Assembly: GCA_014885115.2 (NCBI GenBank)
Contig: WKLE02006378.1
Span: forward strand, 1 to 35,692
Direction: 5' to 3'
DNA length: 35,692 nucleotides
Source: Asterionellopsis glacialis
Lineage: Eukaryota; Bacillariophyta; Plagiogrammaphyceae; Rhaphoneidales; Asterionellopsidaceae
In this document: in pieces, positions 23,301 to 32,277 of the stretch
How positions within the stretch are numbered: the stretch's first letter is position 1
How the letters are laid out: each line of letters opens with the position of its first letter
Program-made: the position numbers and the translations under genes
Notes under the pieces: model-generated
Database searches by the model: none
The model's input: only the letters and a program-made list of their open reading frames with translations
Told to the model about the DNA's origin: nothing

Positions 23301-23601
23301 CGGATGCATCGGTGTCGAATGCAAACACTGCAGTGGACAAGTGGACAGCCGGAAATTTTTCTGGTCTTCTGTCAACGCTGTTGAGTCGAATTTCGTAAGC
23401 GTCCATACTCACGTGATGGAATGTCGTATGGTGCCTGATGCTCTCAAGGCTCAGCTTGCGGAACTAAAACAACTTAGAAAGGAACAGACTGGTCGACTAA
23501 AGACTGGGTCTCAGAAAGCGTTCTTTGCTCGAGTTTGGGCGCGCCTCCATGAAGACGAAGCTCCGGGAATGGTTTCTGATCCAAAAACGTCCGAAGTCTA
23601 A
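20305..23601 (+). CDS. Protein with three C-terminal C2HC (putative zinc-binding) domains
   Basis: A single exon encodes 1098 residues starting MSSDRQND. Residues 1-570 are rich in H, N, S, Q, P and R and look disordered. Three related domains follow: A (about 573-705), B (about 800-930) and C (about 967-1085). Each has C-x2-C, then 26-33 residues, then H-x3-C: C614/C617/H651/C655, C841/C844/H877/C881 and C1006/C1009/H1036/C1040. A and B share GQVGxxCIHC, RAVC[YF]PxSIxRIY and a C-terminal block (SAKKxGxxD); C keeps the metal ligands and the MVP-LK.. helix but loses the RAVC.P motif. The C-x2-C/H-x3-C layout recalls BED-type fingers, though the spacer is longer and I cannot assign a named family. 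DNA or protein binding is inference; a nuclear regulatory role fits the long disordered N-terminus. Confidence 0.82.
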   Translation: MSSDRQNDHNGIDFHTGRLIHIHRSTSTDSSENGPQLYSSRPPYAQNYEKSNAYHGKNPNKYYYNRNNESEQISQPRYDEKYSSSYSNVERSQYTQQWSKPTHQPPAYHPPYPATRAPHHQIHSVVTKSFSVDEEREDQHSNRSDYHGHFNMNRNTSYVNSQRVDEREEERYPRMEAIREEREPVEREAPGFRAMPSALDGAHMIPPSPSDKNSSNEYRVDVSPDHGPLKRSFWHHSMPNGKNNAPTNHPAFLPPKRIKHVEARKQQEPVTLVARTSSEHSCSSSQNNDQHNYTHHSHSWGLAYNEPNHHREVRKTQSFPAAWSSSPPAGAPTQYRYGESSEGPERTTRKHFSYVKGEQLLPHFDGAAQPNDHQNNMLPPQNFFRPGSFDSGDSRRSSFDQGEGRGGEWNQSYGTAFRPRNTSSQNHHAGINPSYSGPLYAPCPDDRNDRENPVRTFSRDDNESREGVARCGETSNIREATHASPHTGFEHTRQQSVYGVSKPPTRADFNPPSPLQECNTKTSNLEVSTEIEGRSLSVTRSVSDGSMLAETSSRMKNNEKLCLLAQEEDRISLSETLCTIRANIEVFTATAADVEAPAPGRKHPVTLGQVGLRCIHCRHTTKASDRVKRAVCYPSSIKRIYRTVIDMKLDHFQHCRFVPASLKKRLDELKAINTRSTGTTMQYFAKSAKKMGMVDAQSGVRLNDGNEDFGPGSPLRSNFKSMKIVSPTSGTSASGQKDCTSPTKKIPESQENKCDDVDDNHPQEHSSSSVGTNADATGKDSNVCGFLGKTILSLPDDRKALSPLRCFLRENVCAFTATEEDIAVRTPTTFSVVKGQVGVGCIHCHSLPAKERSNRAVCFPFSIGRIYQSVADIQRFHLGECKMVPSDVRDKFLELQSASSKGSKGLATRQYWVTSAKKIGLIDTPRGIRFGRDPSKPAAPAISLDILAQVASNVTTSDRPLVHPDDKPNIAEFLYAVMEQLQPCRFTEADRNKRRLKDVGCIGVECKHCSGQVDSRKFFWSSVNAVESNFVSVHTHVMECRMVPDALKAQLAELKQLRKEQTGRLKTGSQKAFFARVWARLHEDEAPGMVSDPKTSEV

Positions 23602-24162
23602 TTTCCGTACCTTTCCAACAAACGGCAAGACTAATCTCACACCGTCTTGTCTATATATTGCTGTAGTAGACATTTACCATCTTAAAAGGATTTGTTCAGT
23701 TTGAACAAGAAAAAATATAAAAACTGTAACTTTTATAATCATTCATATGCATATTTAATTACTTCTCGAAAATTAACTTCGTGTCCTGTATCTTGACTGT
23801 GGTGTTCTTGATTCTTGGCGTGATGGATCTGCATGAAAAATATGTGAGGGAAGAGGCAACCTGCACCGGTCAAGGACCAAAGCCCCACCTCTGGTATCAT
23901 GCAACGTAGGTCCTACTTGTACCTGGCAGCAATACAGTATACCGTACTTTTGGACAGTCATTTTGGAAAATATCATGACTAGTGAGTCTGTAGCGGAAAT
24001 CCAACAACAGGGATGAGATGACATGGATGATCACTGATCACTCTTCAGACCTTGGAAAAACACACCACAAAGAGCGATAGAGCACTGATAGGGGGTTCCA
24101 TTCCTCTGAATGGCAACGCGCGGCAACTTTTTCAGTTTGTTGGTGCTTCAGGGGAAAAAGTA
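23602..24162. other. Intergenic region and possible 5' leader of the GT61-like gene
   Basis: It holds a perfect 7-bp stem hairpin (23692-23708, TTGTTCA-GTT-TGAACAA) about 90 bases after the C2HC stop codon, and a GTACC half element near 23919. The reading frame of the next gene is open back to 24031 but has no ATG before 24163. A CTTCAG at 24043-24048 could be a splice acceptor, so an upstream exon cannot be excluded. Confidence 0.45.
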
Positions 24163-26676
24163 ATGCGGCATCCACGAGGACGCAGCAAAATAAGTAGAAG
24201 TTCAAGAACACCAAAAGGTAGTGAACAAACTAGGAGGAAGAGGAATAAAAATAAAAATGTGGGGTTGGTTCGAATGGTCGCCCTTCTCGGAGGCTGCACT
24301 CTGTTTTTTGCAGTACACGTGATTATCGAAAAGACGACACCTACGGATTCTTGGATTTCAGCAGAATCGCAAAGTGGTCAATTTCAACAATCAGAAGAGC
24401 CCACCCATGTTAAGATTTGTCGAAATTTAGTCAACAAAGTACCGCAACATGAAACTATCATGGAAGATGCGGCGGTATGCTTGAATGATGTAGCTCCAAC
24501 ATGGTCTCTATCACAGATATTCTTATCGACATTACTGGCGGAAACAAGTCGCATGCACGGCTCATCAATATCATACGAGCATGGATGCAACCGATTACGA
24601 AAAGAGAAGAGCCTGATTCAAGAGTTTCTTCCATCACCGCTTCTTATCCCCGATGATCAAATTTCTGGCTTGATCAGTCAGCAAGGTTTGACTGATTTAT
24701 GCCGAGCCATCGTATTGGATGCAAATAGTGGTGGATTCATTGATGCGAAAGTAGCACTACTTGGTAGTCCAGTAGAACTGATACGGCAAGCTCAGGCTAC
24801 TCAGCAAAAAGAGCAAAATCGCCCACCCAACAATATGGATCAACATGGTTATGAATCCTCAACTCCAGCATTAAGGTTCGGAAAGCAAAAAGAAGTGACA
24901 TTGCTTGAAAGAAGCAGCCATATAGTCCATAAAAATATTCGTGCTGCACTAGCCGAGGCATCAAAAGTCGCCAATGCCGTGAAGACAAATAAGGGCATTC
25001 TTTCCTTTAAAGGTGAACATGATATAATCTATGAAACTGCAGCAATTCAGTTACCATGTGAAGATCCTTTTTGCCAAGATCTGATGATTCTTCCCGACTA
25101 TGCTTATCTCGAACACCTTCCGCGTTCTTTGCGTTCTATCGACGTTTTTGTAGTTGAGGCATGCACAACAAATTTGTTCCAATGCTCTGCTTATGCTAAC
25201 GGACTTGTGACCACCTTGCAAGATTTTTTCCCAAGGGCATCCGTGGACCTCATTGTAGCGAAGCCATCTTCCATGAATGCAATGGCGCGTCTGATTCATG
25301 CAGAACATGTCTTGTGTGGACCTGGCTTCGGACTTGGATGTCTCTTCCCCTCCATCATGCGTTCATCCATGAAAGACAACAAGTTTACTCAAGGGCGATT
25401 CACACTACTGGATAGCTTTGGTCCTGACTCTATGGCATCTGCTGGTGCAAATATGTCATCACTACGTACGCTTCTTCACACGCCATCTACTTCAGATATT
25501 CCTTTAAAATCCCTGACAACTTTTGGACTTGAACCAGGAAAAGTTGAAAACTTCAGGCGGATCCCACCTGACAGGTCTTCAGGCAAGTGCCGTCATTTAA
25601 GAGGAAGAAATGGTTCATGGGTACAGGACATGGAGTATGCTGCATTGGCGCAATACCGAACTCCACTCCATCATTATTCTGGTCACGCCGAGAGGAACTT
25701 TCGAGAAAGAAAAAGTAACTGGTCCTATGATTATCGTCCGTCTACAACATACAAGTGGACAGAAAATATATATCCTACTTGCGAGGCATCACTGATTTCC
25801 CGGGGAAAAGTCTGCGAACTTCTCCAAGCCGCAAACATTGGTCGCCTATTCATTTTGGGTGATTCACTAAACTTGCAATTTGTTCAAAGCTTATTTATGA
25901 TGCTTTCGACTGAAGGGGACAGCCCCACCCCCCGCGATACCAAAGAACCGAATTTCCGGCACCGGCTCACATGCCCAAGTACGAACTCCCAAGAAGTTAA
26001 TCAATTCGAGTATGTTTTGCAATTCGTACGAAATGACGAACTCCTGGAAAACGGTAAATCTGTATCTATCGAAAAAGACATTTCAAATTGTGAAAGCTTC
26101 TGTTATCCCTGGACAGAAGCATATTTATCAGATCCTGGTAGAACTGTAGTGATAGCGAATGCTGGTGCTCATATCCACAAGGAGGAAAAGTTCCGAGAAG
26201 CGTTTGACCGCTTTGTTGAAACCATTGATAGATTGAACCGACCGAACGATATTGTGCTGTTTCGAACGCTTGCTCCGGGCCATTGGAGTTGCGACAGACC
26301 AGGTCTTCTTCCCTATAAGAATTTCAACGAATACCTCGACGAAACCAAAAGATTGGCTAATGAAAGGAAAGAAGCCTTGTATTCATGGAGCTTGTTTGCC
26401 AAATACAATGATTATGCAAGTAGAGTTTTGGATATTCGCAACAACAACCTTAGCGCAAACACACAATATGGAAGGATAGAGATACTTGATATTTTTCCAA
26501 TAACTGTCCTCAGGCCTGACGGGCATGCATCAGACGAGTTTCGACCTGACCACTATCCTACCACGGATTGTTTGCATTATTCTTTGCCAGGGCCGGTGGA
26601 TTGGTGGAGTCATCTTGCCTTCAGTCACATCAATGATATTGTGGTATCACACTCTGGAGAGCAAGGGCGTCTATAA
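24163..26676 (+). CDS. Type II membrane protein: GT61-like region plus PC-esterase domain (paralogue 1)
   Basis: From the first in-frame ATG the product is 837 residues, close to the 834 of the neighbouring paralogue, which supports this start. A short basic N-terminal tail precedes one membrane anchor (MVALLGGCTLFFAVHVII), as in Golgi enzymes. The middle region (about 320-400: RSIDVFVVEACTTNLF, FFPRASVDLIV, HVLCGPGFGLGCLFP) resembles the GT61/DUF563 glycosyltransferase C-terminal fold, where a HGAGL-N-F block occupies this place; this is a moderate match. The C-terminal part is a PC-esterase of the NXPE/Cas1/TBL type: LFILGDSLN (nucleophile S568), NAGAH, RPDGH, and DCLHYSLPGPVDWW with D802 and H805. 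TBL-type enzymes O-acetylate polysaccharides in the Golgi. A glycan-building and glycan-acylating bifunctional enzyme is an inference. Confidence 0.75.
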   Translation: MRHPRGRSKISRSSRTPKGSEQTRRKRNKNKNVGLVRMVALLGGCTLFFAVHVIIEKTTPTDSWISAESQSGQFQQSEEPTHVKICRNLVNKVPQHETIMEDAAVCLNDVAPTWSLSQIFLSTLLAETSRMHGSSISYEHGCNRLRKEKSLIQEFLPSPLLIPDDQISGLISQQGLTDLCRAIVLDANSGGFIDAKVALLGSPVELIRQAQATQQKEQNRPPNNMDQHGYESSTPALRFGKQKEVTLLERSSHIVHKNIRAALAEASKVANAVKTNKGILSFKGEHDIIYETAAIQLPCEDPFCQDLMILPDYAYLEHLPRSLRSIDVFVVEACTTNLFQCSAYANGLVTTLQDFFPRASVDLIVAKPSSMNAMARLIHAEHVLCGPGFGLGCLFPSIMRSSMKDNKFTQGRFTLLDSFGPDSMASAGANMSSLRTLLHTPSTSDIPLKSLTTFGLEPGKVENFRRIPPDRSSGKCRHLRGRNGSWVQDMEYAALAQYRTPLHHYSGHAERNFRERKSNWSYDYRPSTTYKWTENIYPTCEASLISRGKVCELLQAANIGRLFILGDSLNLQFVQSLFMMLSTEGDSPTPRDTKEPNFRHRLTCPSTNSQEVNQFEYVLQFVRNDELLENGKSVSIEKDISNCESFCYPWTEAYLSDPGRTVVIANAGAHIHKEEKFREAFDRFVETIDRLNRPNDIVLFRTLAPGHWSCDRPGLLPYKNFNEYLDETKRLANERKEALYSWSLFAKYNDYASRVLDIRNNNLSANTQYGRIEILDIFPITVLRPDGHASDEFRPDHYPTTDCLHYSLPGPVDWWSHLAFSHINDIVVSHSGEQGRL

Positions 26677-27194
26677 GATTTAAGTGCTTTGTCAGCAACT
26701 TTCAAAATCGATAAACTTTTTTTTCATGCCCACTGTCAACCTTGTGGCAAGGTTACCTATTCTTCGTGAAATATTATAGTCTTAAATGGGTTAGTGGATT
26801 TAAATCGCACTACAAATACTAAATTTAGTCTGCATCGGTTGACTTGCACACACAAAAAGGAAAAAGTATTTAGATGTCGATCAAACTTCCGCGAGTGAAG
26901 TTTGCATAACATAGAGTTAAGATTATCAACCAGATGGTTATGGATCACAATTACACAAAAAGTCTCACCACTCATGTATACTATTTGAGACAAGAATCAC
27001 GCACCAGACTAGATCTGACGTGTTAGTGGTTCACTATTTGTCAAGAATATCGTGCTTTTCACATGTACAAACTAAACTAGACAACATTAGACCGTACTAT
27101 TCTTTAATATACAAACTATACTAGACAATATTAGAATGAGATGGCTGTATTTTTAATGGAGTAGCTCGTGAGCACGACAAAAACCCGTGTTTCT
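26677..27194. other. Convergent spacer between the two GT61-like/PC-esterase genes
   Basis: AT-rich, no gene, likely both 3' UTRs. It holds an imperfect direct repeat of 26 bases (27066-27091 and 27110-27135, two mismatches), built on ACAAACTAAACTAGACAA. Confidence 0.55.
27066..27135. repeat. Two-copy 26-bp direct repeat
   Basis: Copies at 27066-27091 and 27110-27135 differ at two positions (A/T and C/T). They are 44 bases apart, start to start, in the spacer between the convergent paralogues. Confidence 0.85.
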
Positions 27195-29699
27195 CTAGCT
27201 AGCTGCTATGTCAAGGATATGATTAAATGCTAGATGACTCCACCAATCTACCGGTCCTGGCATGGAGTAATGGAGGCAGTCCGTAATCTTTGTACCAGGG
27301 GCAATGAATTCGTCAGCTGCATGACCATCCACCCGTAAAACCGTCATGGGAAACACATCTAGATATTCCATCCTTGCCTGCCTCCCATTCTTTCCTTCAT
27401 TCATTTTCCGTCGTTCCAATGTTCGTGCAACGTAGTCATTGTACGAAGTAAACATGCTCCAGTTATACGTATGTTTTGTTGTTTCTTTCTCTGCATCAAG
27501 CAAGTATTCTTGAAAGTTGGCAAAAGGAGTCAAGCCTTTTCTGTTGCACTTTTTGTGTCCTGGAACCAACGAGCGAAATAAAACAATATCATCTGGTCGA
27601 TTCATGTTATCAACTGTATCAATGAAATGGTCCACAGCCATACGAAAATCGTTAGGTTCCTTCAGATGCGCACCAGTATTCGCAAACAGAATAGTCCTAC
27701 CCGGGTCCCTCATGTACTTTGCAGTCCACGGATAGCAATAGTTCTTGCAATTTTTCATTTGATTGTCCATATCCACCGGCTCGTCATTTTCGAGTAATTG
27801 ATCGTTTCTTGTATATTGAAGGACGAATTCAAAGCCACTTTCACAGGGAATTGCATAGCGAAAGCCTCTACTCTTTCGTGGGTTATCTTCCCCTGTCAGT
27901 AGCATCATCCACAAACTAAGTCCTAGTGACTCATTAAGAGAGTCACCAAGAATGAACAAACGGCGAATGTTCAAGGCTTCAAGGACATTGCACATCCCTT
28001 CCCTAGATACCAAAGACATATTGCATGATGGATACACACTCTCTGTCCATTTGTATGTTGACGATGGACGAAACTGCAGTCCCCCGGTTTCTCCCTCATC
28101 AACCTTTTCACGGAAAAATCTTTCAGCTTTCCCAAGCTGGTGCCATAAAGTTGTTCCATATTGAGCAGTTTGGGCGTAAGTCTCCATATCTTGTACCCAA
28201 CTACCAACCCTTCCTCGGAGAAGTCTGCACACTCCTGATTTCTTATCATCCAAACTTTTCACAAATTGTAAAATCTGGCTTGTTTGGTCTCCATATTGAA
28301 CAAGACTATTACCTGGCATTGGTTCATCTGGTATAACTAGGTGTGGTCGGATGTGCGGTAGGAACATTTCTGGAGACAAGATAGATTGTCTCTCTTTCCC
28401 TTGGATTAGCTGAAGTGCAGAATCCAGCATAACAACCCGTCCAACAGGGAAACGTGAATTTTCATCGCCACGATGAGTAAATCTGACCAACGTTGGAAAT
28501 AGACAAACCTCTCCCCAGCCAGGACCACATATAGCATATTCTACTTGCGTCAACCTCGCTATAACATCCATTGTCGAGGGATTACGAATAATTAAATTCA
28601 CCGTTGCCCTCGGGAAAAACATTTGTAAATGATGCACAAGTTCTTGACCATAAAAATGACACTGTCTCAAATTATCAATACAATGACGATCCAAGATTAC
28701 CTCAATAGATCGTACTGATGCAGGCATAGCTTCTATATATACATGAAATGGAAAGACCCAGATATCACTGCATTCTTCATCCAAACAAGGGAGGTAGATA
28801 GCGGCCGCATCATTTAATACTAATGGCTCTGTATCCTTTGGTTCATCAAAGAGGTCATTTGTGGATCCCCGTGGCAGAGAAGAATATATTCCATCAGGAT
28901 TTGCTGCTAGCGTTTTCATATTTAAATGTACAATGGGTAGAATGGCATTTCTCAGAGGAACATCCTCTAATATTAGAGGATACACGACGTGAGGAGATGC
29001 ACGTATATTGTAATGCTTTCCATTCTCAACCACATTTTGACAAATCCCTATTACTTCACTTGCACTCAATGTATGAATATTCGATGGAATCATAATGGGC
29101 GATGGTAAATATTCCTGGACAAGGCCTTCGGTTTTACTTGTTTTCCCTAAATTACAACCATGGTTGTAATCAATTGGTATCCCAAGAGCACGAGCTTGAT
29201 GAGCAAGATATGAGGAGAGGAATATTTGCATTAGGGGATCAGTTATACCCAAATCACCATTACAAACTGATGGAGTATCTTGGACTTGAATTGGATTATC
29301 ACTTGTCAAAATACTTGTCTTTTGGTGCTCCTCATGTTCCAAATGTTCCAGAATAGGGTGACATATGTGATTTTTAAATAATTTTGATTTTTGTTTGTTC
29401 TTGGTGTTATCTTGCAACAAGAATGAGCTCAGAGAAAACTGTGGTATGAAATTTTCCATTTCGGAGTTATAAGCAAAAATGCATAATATACAAGATAAGG
29501 TGATGACCCCAACTACACGGACCAAGCGATTTCTCCTTCTTTCGTAATGGACTTGCCAAGCATATGTGGAGGGTTTTGTGGACGATGAAAATTCTAGAGA
29601 CTTTCTGTCTGTTCTATCCCACATTGCGTTCTGCTGTTTGTACTTTGTCGTGTGTATTCCAGCATAAACATCAACCATGTTTTGAGGAGAGGATTGCAT
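27195..29699 (-). CDS. Type II membrane protein: GT61-like region plus PC-esterase domain (paralogue 2)
   Basis: A single exon encodes 834 residues starting MQSSPQNM. It has one membrane anchor (LVRVVGVITLSCILCIFAY, about 58-76) after a basic segment, then the same order of blocks as the convergent neighbour: YNHGCN, QEYLPSPIMIP, RSIEVILDRHCIDNLRQC, FFPRATVNLII, AICGPGWGEVCLFP, GSWVQDME, RPSSTYKWTESVYPSC, LFILGDSLNES (D586, S587), NTGAH, VPGHKKC, RVDGH and DCLHYSMPGPVDWW (D807, H810). The catalytic Ser, Asp and His of a PC-esterase are all kept, so it looks active rather than decayed. Blocks between domains differ clearly from paralogue 1, so the duplication is not recent. It starts 778 bases from the divergent RFC5 gene. 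Likely Golgi glycan modification; acceptor and donor are unknown. Confidence 0.77.
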   Translation of the reverse strand: MQSSPQNMVDVYAGIHTTKYKQQNAMWDRTDRKSLEFSSSTKPSTYAWQVHYERRRNRLVRVVGVITLSCILCIFAYNSEMENFIPQFSLSSFLLQDNTKNKQKSKLFKNHICHPILEHLEHEEHQKTSILTSDNPIQVQDTPSVCNGDLGITDPLMQIFLSSYLAHQARALGIPIDYNHGCNLGKTSKTEGLVQEYLPSPIMIPSNIHTLSASEVIGICQNVVENGKHYNIRASPHVVYPLILEDVPLRNAILPIVHLNMKTLAANPDGIYSSLPRGSTNDLFDEPKDTEPLVLNDAAAIYLPCLDEECSDIWVFPFHVYIEAMPASVRSIEVILDRHCIDNLRQCHFYGQELVHHLQMFFPRATVNLIIRNPSTMDVIARLTQVEYAICGPGWGEVCLFPTLVRFTHRGDENSRFPVGRVVMLDSALQLIQGKERQSILSPEMFLPHIRPHLVIPDEPMPGNSLVQYGDQTSQILQFVKSLDDKKSGVCRLLRGRVGSWVQDMETYAQTAQYGTTLWHQLGKAERFFREKVDEGETGGLQFRPSSTYKWTESVYPSCNMSLVSREGMCNVLEALNIRRLFILGDSLNESLGLSLWMMLLTGEDNPRKSRGFRYAIPCESGFEFVLQYTRNDQLLENDEPVDMDNQMKNCKNYCYPWTAKYMRDPGRTILFANTGAHLKEPNDFRMAVDHFIDTVDNMNRPDDIVLFRSLVPGHKKCNRKGLTPFANFQEYLLDAEKETTKHTYNWSMFTSYNDYVARTLERRKMNEGKNGRQARMEYLDVFPMTVLRVDGHAADEFIAPGTKITDCLHYSMPGPVDWWSHLAFNHILDIAAS

Positions 29700-30477
29700 G
29701 TTAAGTCTCTCTGCGCGCGTCTTTTTCTAATCTTCTACAACGTTTATGTCACCAGAATTTAGTCCAGATGTGGTGAGTATAAAATGATTTTTATTTAAAA
29801 TATCCTGAATCTTCTTTCCTTGTCCTGTGTTTTGTAATATATAGCGAATGAAAGCGATGACAGGATGTGATAACGTTGTTTCCACAGATTGAAGATGGGG
29901 ACACAGAAAGCAGATGTGTCGAAAAAGACATTTTTGTGGTCGTCTCAGGTCACTTTTGAGTTTTTCAAAAGGTCATCGACATTATTTTTTGATCATTCCT
30001 CTGCAATAAAAAATCATAAAACACCTTCACCCTCGAGCTCGAACTACCGGTACTTTACCACACGTACTCGTACGTTCGTACTTTGTACGTACAGTCACTC
30101 CCTTGTGTACATGATACCCTCAGAATCGCGAATTACGCGGGGGGGAGAGATTTGAAATCCCCCAGAAAAAGTGTGGACCCCAGCCCCAGTTTAAATTCCA
30201 TACCTACATGTACAACATGGAGTTTCGCTTCTGCACCGGGGAAGCAAGAAAGGCGCGCCATTTCTGTAGTTGCTCCTCCCACCAACATCTTCACCCTGCT
30301 TTGGTTTTACGGGATACTTTACGTGCAAAACTAATGACAAGGAAGCAAAGTAGGTTCTAGAGACAGCATTGCTCACAGCATCCCCTCTTTTAAAATAGAA
30401 AAGATCTTTAGAGAACCTTTGCAAGTGGCTTTGAGATATTTCTGTAAGAGACTATAGCAGACACAACAAGTACTTCA
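29700..30477. other. Divergent promoter region between paralogue 2 and RFC5
   Basis: No gene seen. The main feature is a cluster of seven GTAC tetramers between 30050 and 30110, followed by a GGGGGG-containing stretch near 30138. Both neighbouring genes start from this region on opposite strands. Confidence 0.5.
30050..30110. promoter_or_regulatory. Cluster of seven GTAC tetramers
   Basis: GTAC begins at 30050, 30064, 30070, 30078, 30085, 30089 and 30107, far denser than elsewhere except the GTACC elements. GTAC is its own reverse complement, so sites read the same for both divergent genes. It could be a transcription-factor site cluster or a relic of the GTACC repeats. Confidence 0.35.
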
Positions 30478-31801
30478 ATGGATGTGGATGAACAGACACC
30501 AACAACTACTGGCCAGCAATCGGATGAACTCCAACTTCCATGGGTAGAAAAGTATCGACCGAAAAGGTAAGCCAATGTCATGAATTTTCTTTTACTAGAA
30601 TAAAAGGTATTTCTTTTCAAAACTTGTTCTAATTTGTTCTTTGTTTCATTCAAATTTTTCTTGACGAATGCTGTTATTGGCAAATAAAAAAATTGCTTAT
30701 ACAGACTTGAAGATCTTGTGGCACATGATGATATTATTTCAATCTTAACAAATTTGATTGACAGTGATAACCTTCCCCACCTTTTGCTTTATGGACCTCC
30801 TGGTACTGGAAAGGTGAGTGTAACTATTTTCTTGAGGAATCTGTTCCTTAACTTGTCATGTTACGTGCCGTGGATAAAGAGTGATTTCCTCTCAAATCAC
30901 TAACATTCTTCTTCTTTTTGGTCCCATGCCTTGAATCCTTTTTTTTGTTGGTGTTGGTGGTGTTCTTGTTTAGACATCCACAATTGTTGCTGCCGCTAAG
31001 CGAATGTATGGGAGTGCTGGAGCATATTCAACAATGGCCTTGGAATTAAATGCTAGTGATGCCCGTGGTATTGATGTGATTCGGAATGAAATTAAGGAAT
31101 TTGCTGGTACTCGTCAATTATTCAACAATGGAGTGAAACTTATCATTTTGGATGAGGCAGATGCCATGACCTCGGATGCACAATTTGCCTTGCGTCGTGT
31201 CATTGAAAAGTACACCAAAAATGCCAGGTTTTGTCTTATTTGCAACTATGTCTCCAAAATCATCCCCGCCTTGCAAAGTCGATGTACACGGTTCCGATTC
31301 GCACCTTTGTCTCGTGACCAAATTCAGGGACGACTTTTAGATGTAGCCAAGGCCGAAAATTGTAAAACAACTGAAGATGGGATCAATGCTATTTTAGCCC
31401 TTTCTGGTGGTGACATGAGAAGAGTTTTAAACTTACTGCAGTCAACATCCATGTCATCTGATACAGTAGATGAAGCATCGGTATATCTCACATCTGGAGC
31501 ACCCCTGCCAGATGATATGAAGACCATCCTTGATTTGCTCATGAACCATACGTTTCACAGTGCCTATGAGCAGCTTGTGACGATGTGTACTACCAAGGGT
31601 TATGCTCTTGCGGATGTCTTGCAAGATTTAACGACAATGGTAGCAGATTTAGATTTACCAGGTGATGTATTGGCAAATTTGTTAGACGGGATGAGTGCTG
31701 TAGAACACCGACTTGCCTTTGGTACAGATGAAAAGCTCCAAACAGCTTCACTTGTAGGTGTCTTTGTCAAAACAAGACAACTTACCACAGTTTCTTCTTG
31801 A
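30478..31801 (+). CDS. RFC5: Replication factor C small subunit, RFC5 type (yeast Rfc3), three exons
   Basis: Exons 30478-30566, 30705-30813 and 30974-31801 give 341 residues, the normal size for this subunit. Both introns (138 and 160 bp) are GT-AG and in frame. It is an AAA+ subunit of the RFC clamp loader that opens PCNA at primer ends during nuclear DNA replication and repair. The RFC box LPWVEKYRPKRLEDLVAHDD opens the protein; Walker A GPPGTGKTS spans 60-68, Walker B LDEADA has D126-D129, and the SRC arginine-finger motif is at 168-170 (LQSRCTRFRF). The words VAHDDI, ARFCLICNYVSKIIPALQ and GDMRRVLNLLQST fit RFC5 better than RFC2 or RFC4. The second intron falls exactly after the Walker A lysine. 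It ends convergent with the HSF gene. Confidence 0.96.
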
Positions 31802-32277
31802 GAGAGACATGATGATGTTATACATCATGCATAAGTTGACTAAGTTAGTGTAACGTTTAGATATCAACACAATTCGTAACCTTTCTCAACTTTTTAACTC
31901 GCCTAAATGCTTGAACGGCACACAGACGGTGGAGACAAAGAACATACAAAGATTGTCTAAACATACACAAGTAAAAGTACGAAGCAATATATTGTATTAA
32001 TATGATTTAATGTTCTATGTGTGGCGCGAAGTCCATAGTGTAATATCTGATAAATGCTATTTACGATAAGGATATATACTATTTTTGTATGGTACAAGTC
32101 TTTGTGCCAATTTCAATCTTGCGTAAAAACAAAAATCACTGTGCAGACCATGTTATGCAGTAGTTATCGGAGACTTTCTAGCGTCTTCCTGGAGAACATG
32201 GCTTCGAAGAATAGAGTAAACGCTACTTTTTCTATCTAAAGGGAATCATGTAAAACGTATGATCGAAGGCTGAATCA
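31802..32277. other. Convergent spacer between RFC5 and HSF genes
   Basis: AT-rich, no supported open frame, likely the two 3' UTRs. No GTACC palindrome or other repeat noted. Confidence 0.5.

Noticed and set aside
24052..24162. Upstream extension of the GT61-like gene beginning at TTG
   Set aside because: Nuclear genes of this kind rarely start at TTG; the first in-frame ATG (24163) gives a length matching the paralogue. An upstream exon remains possible.
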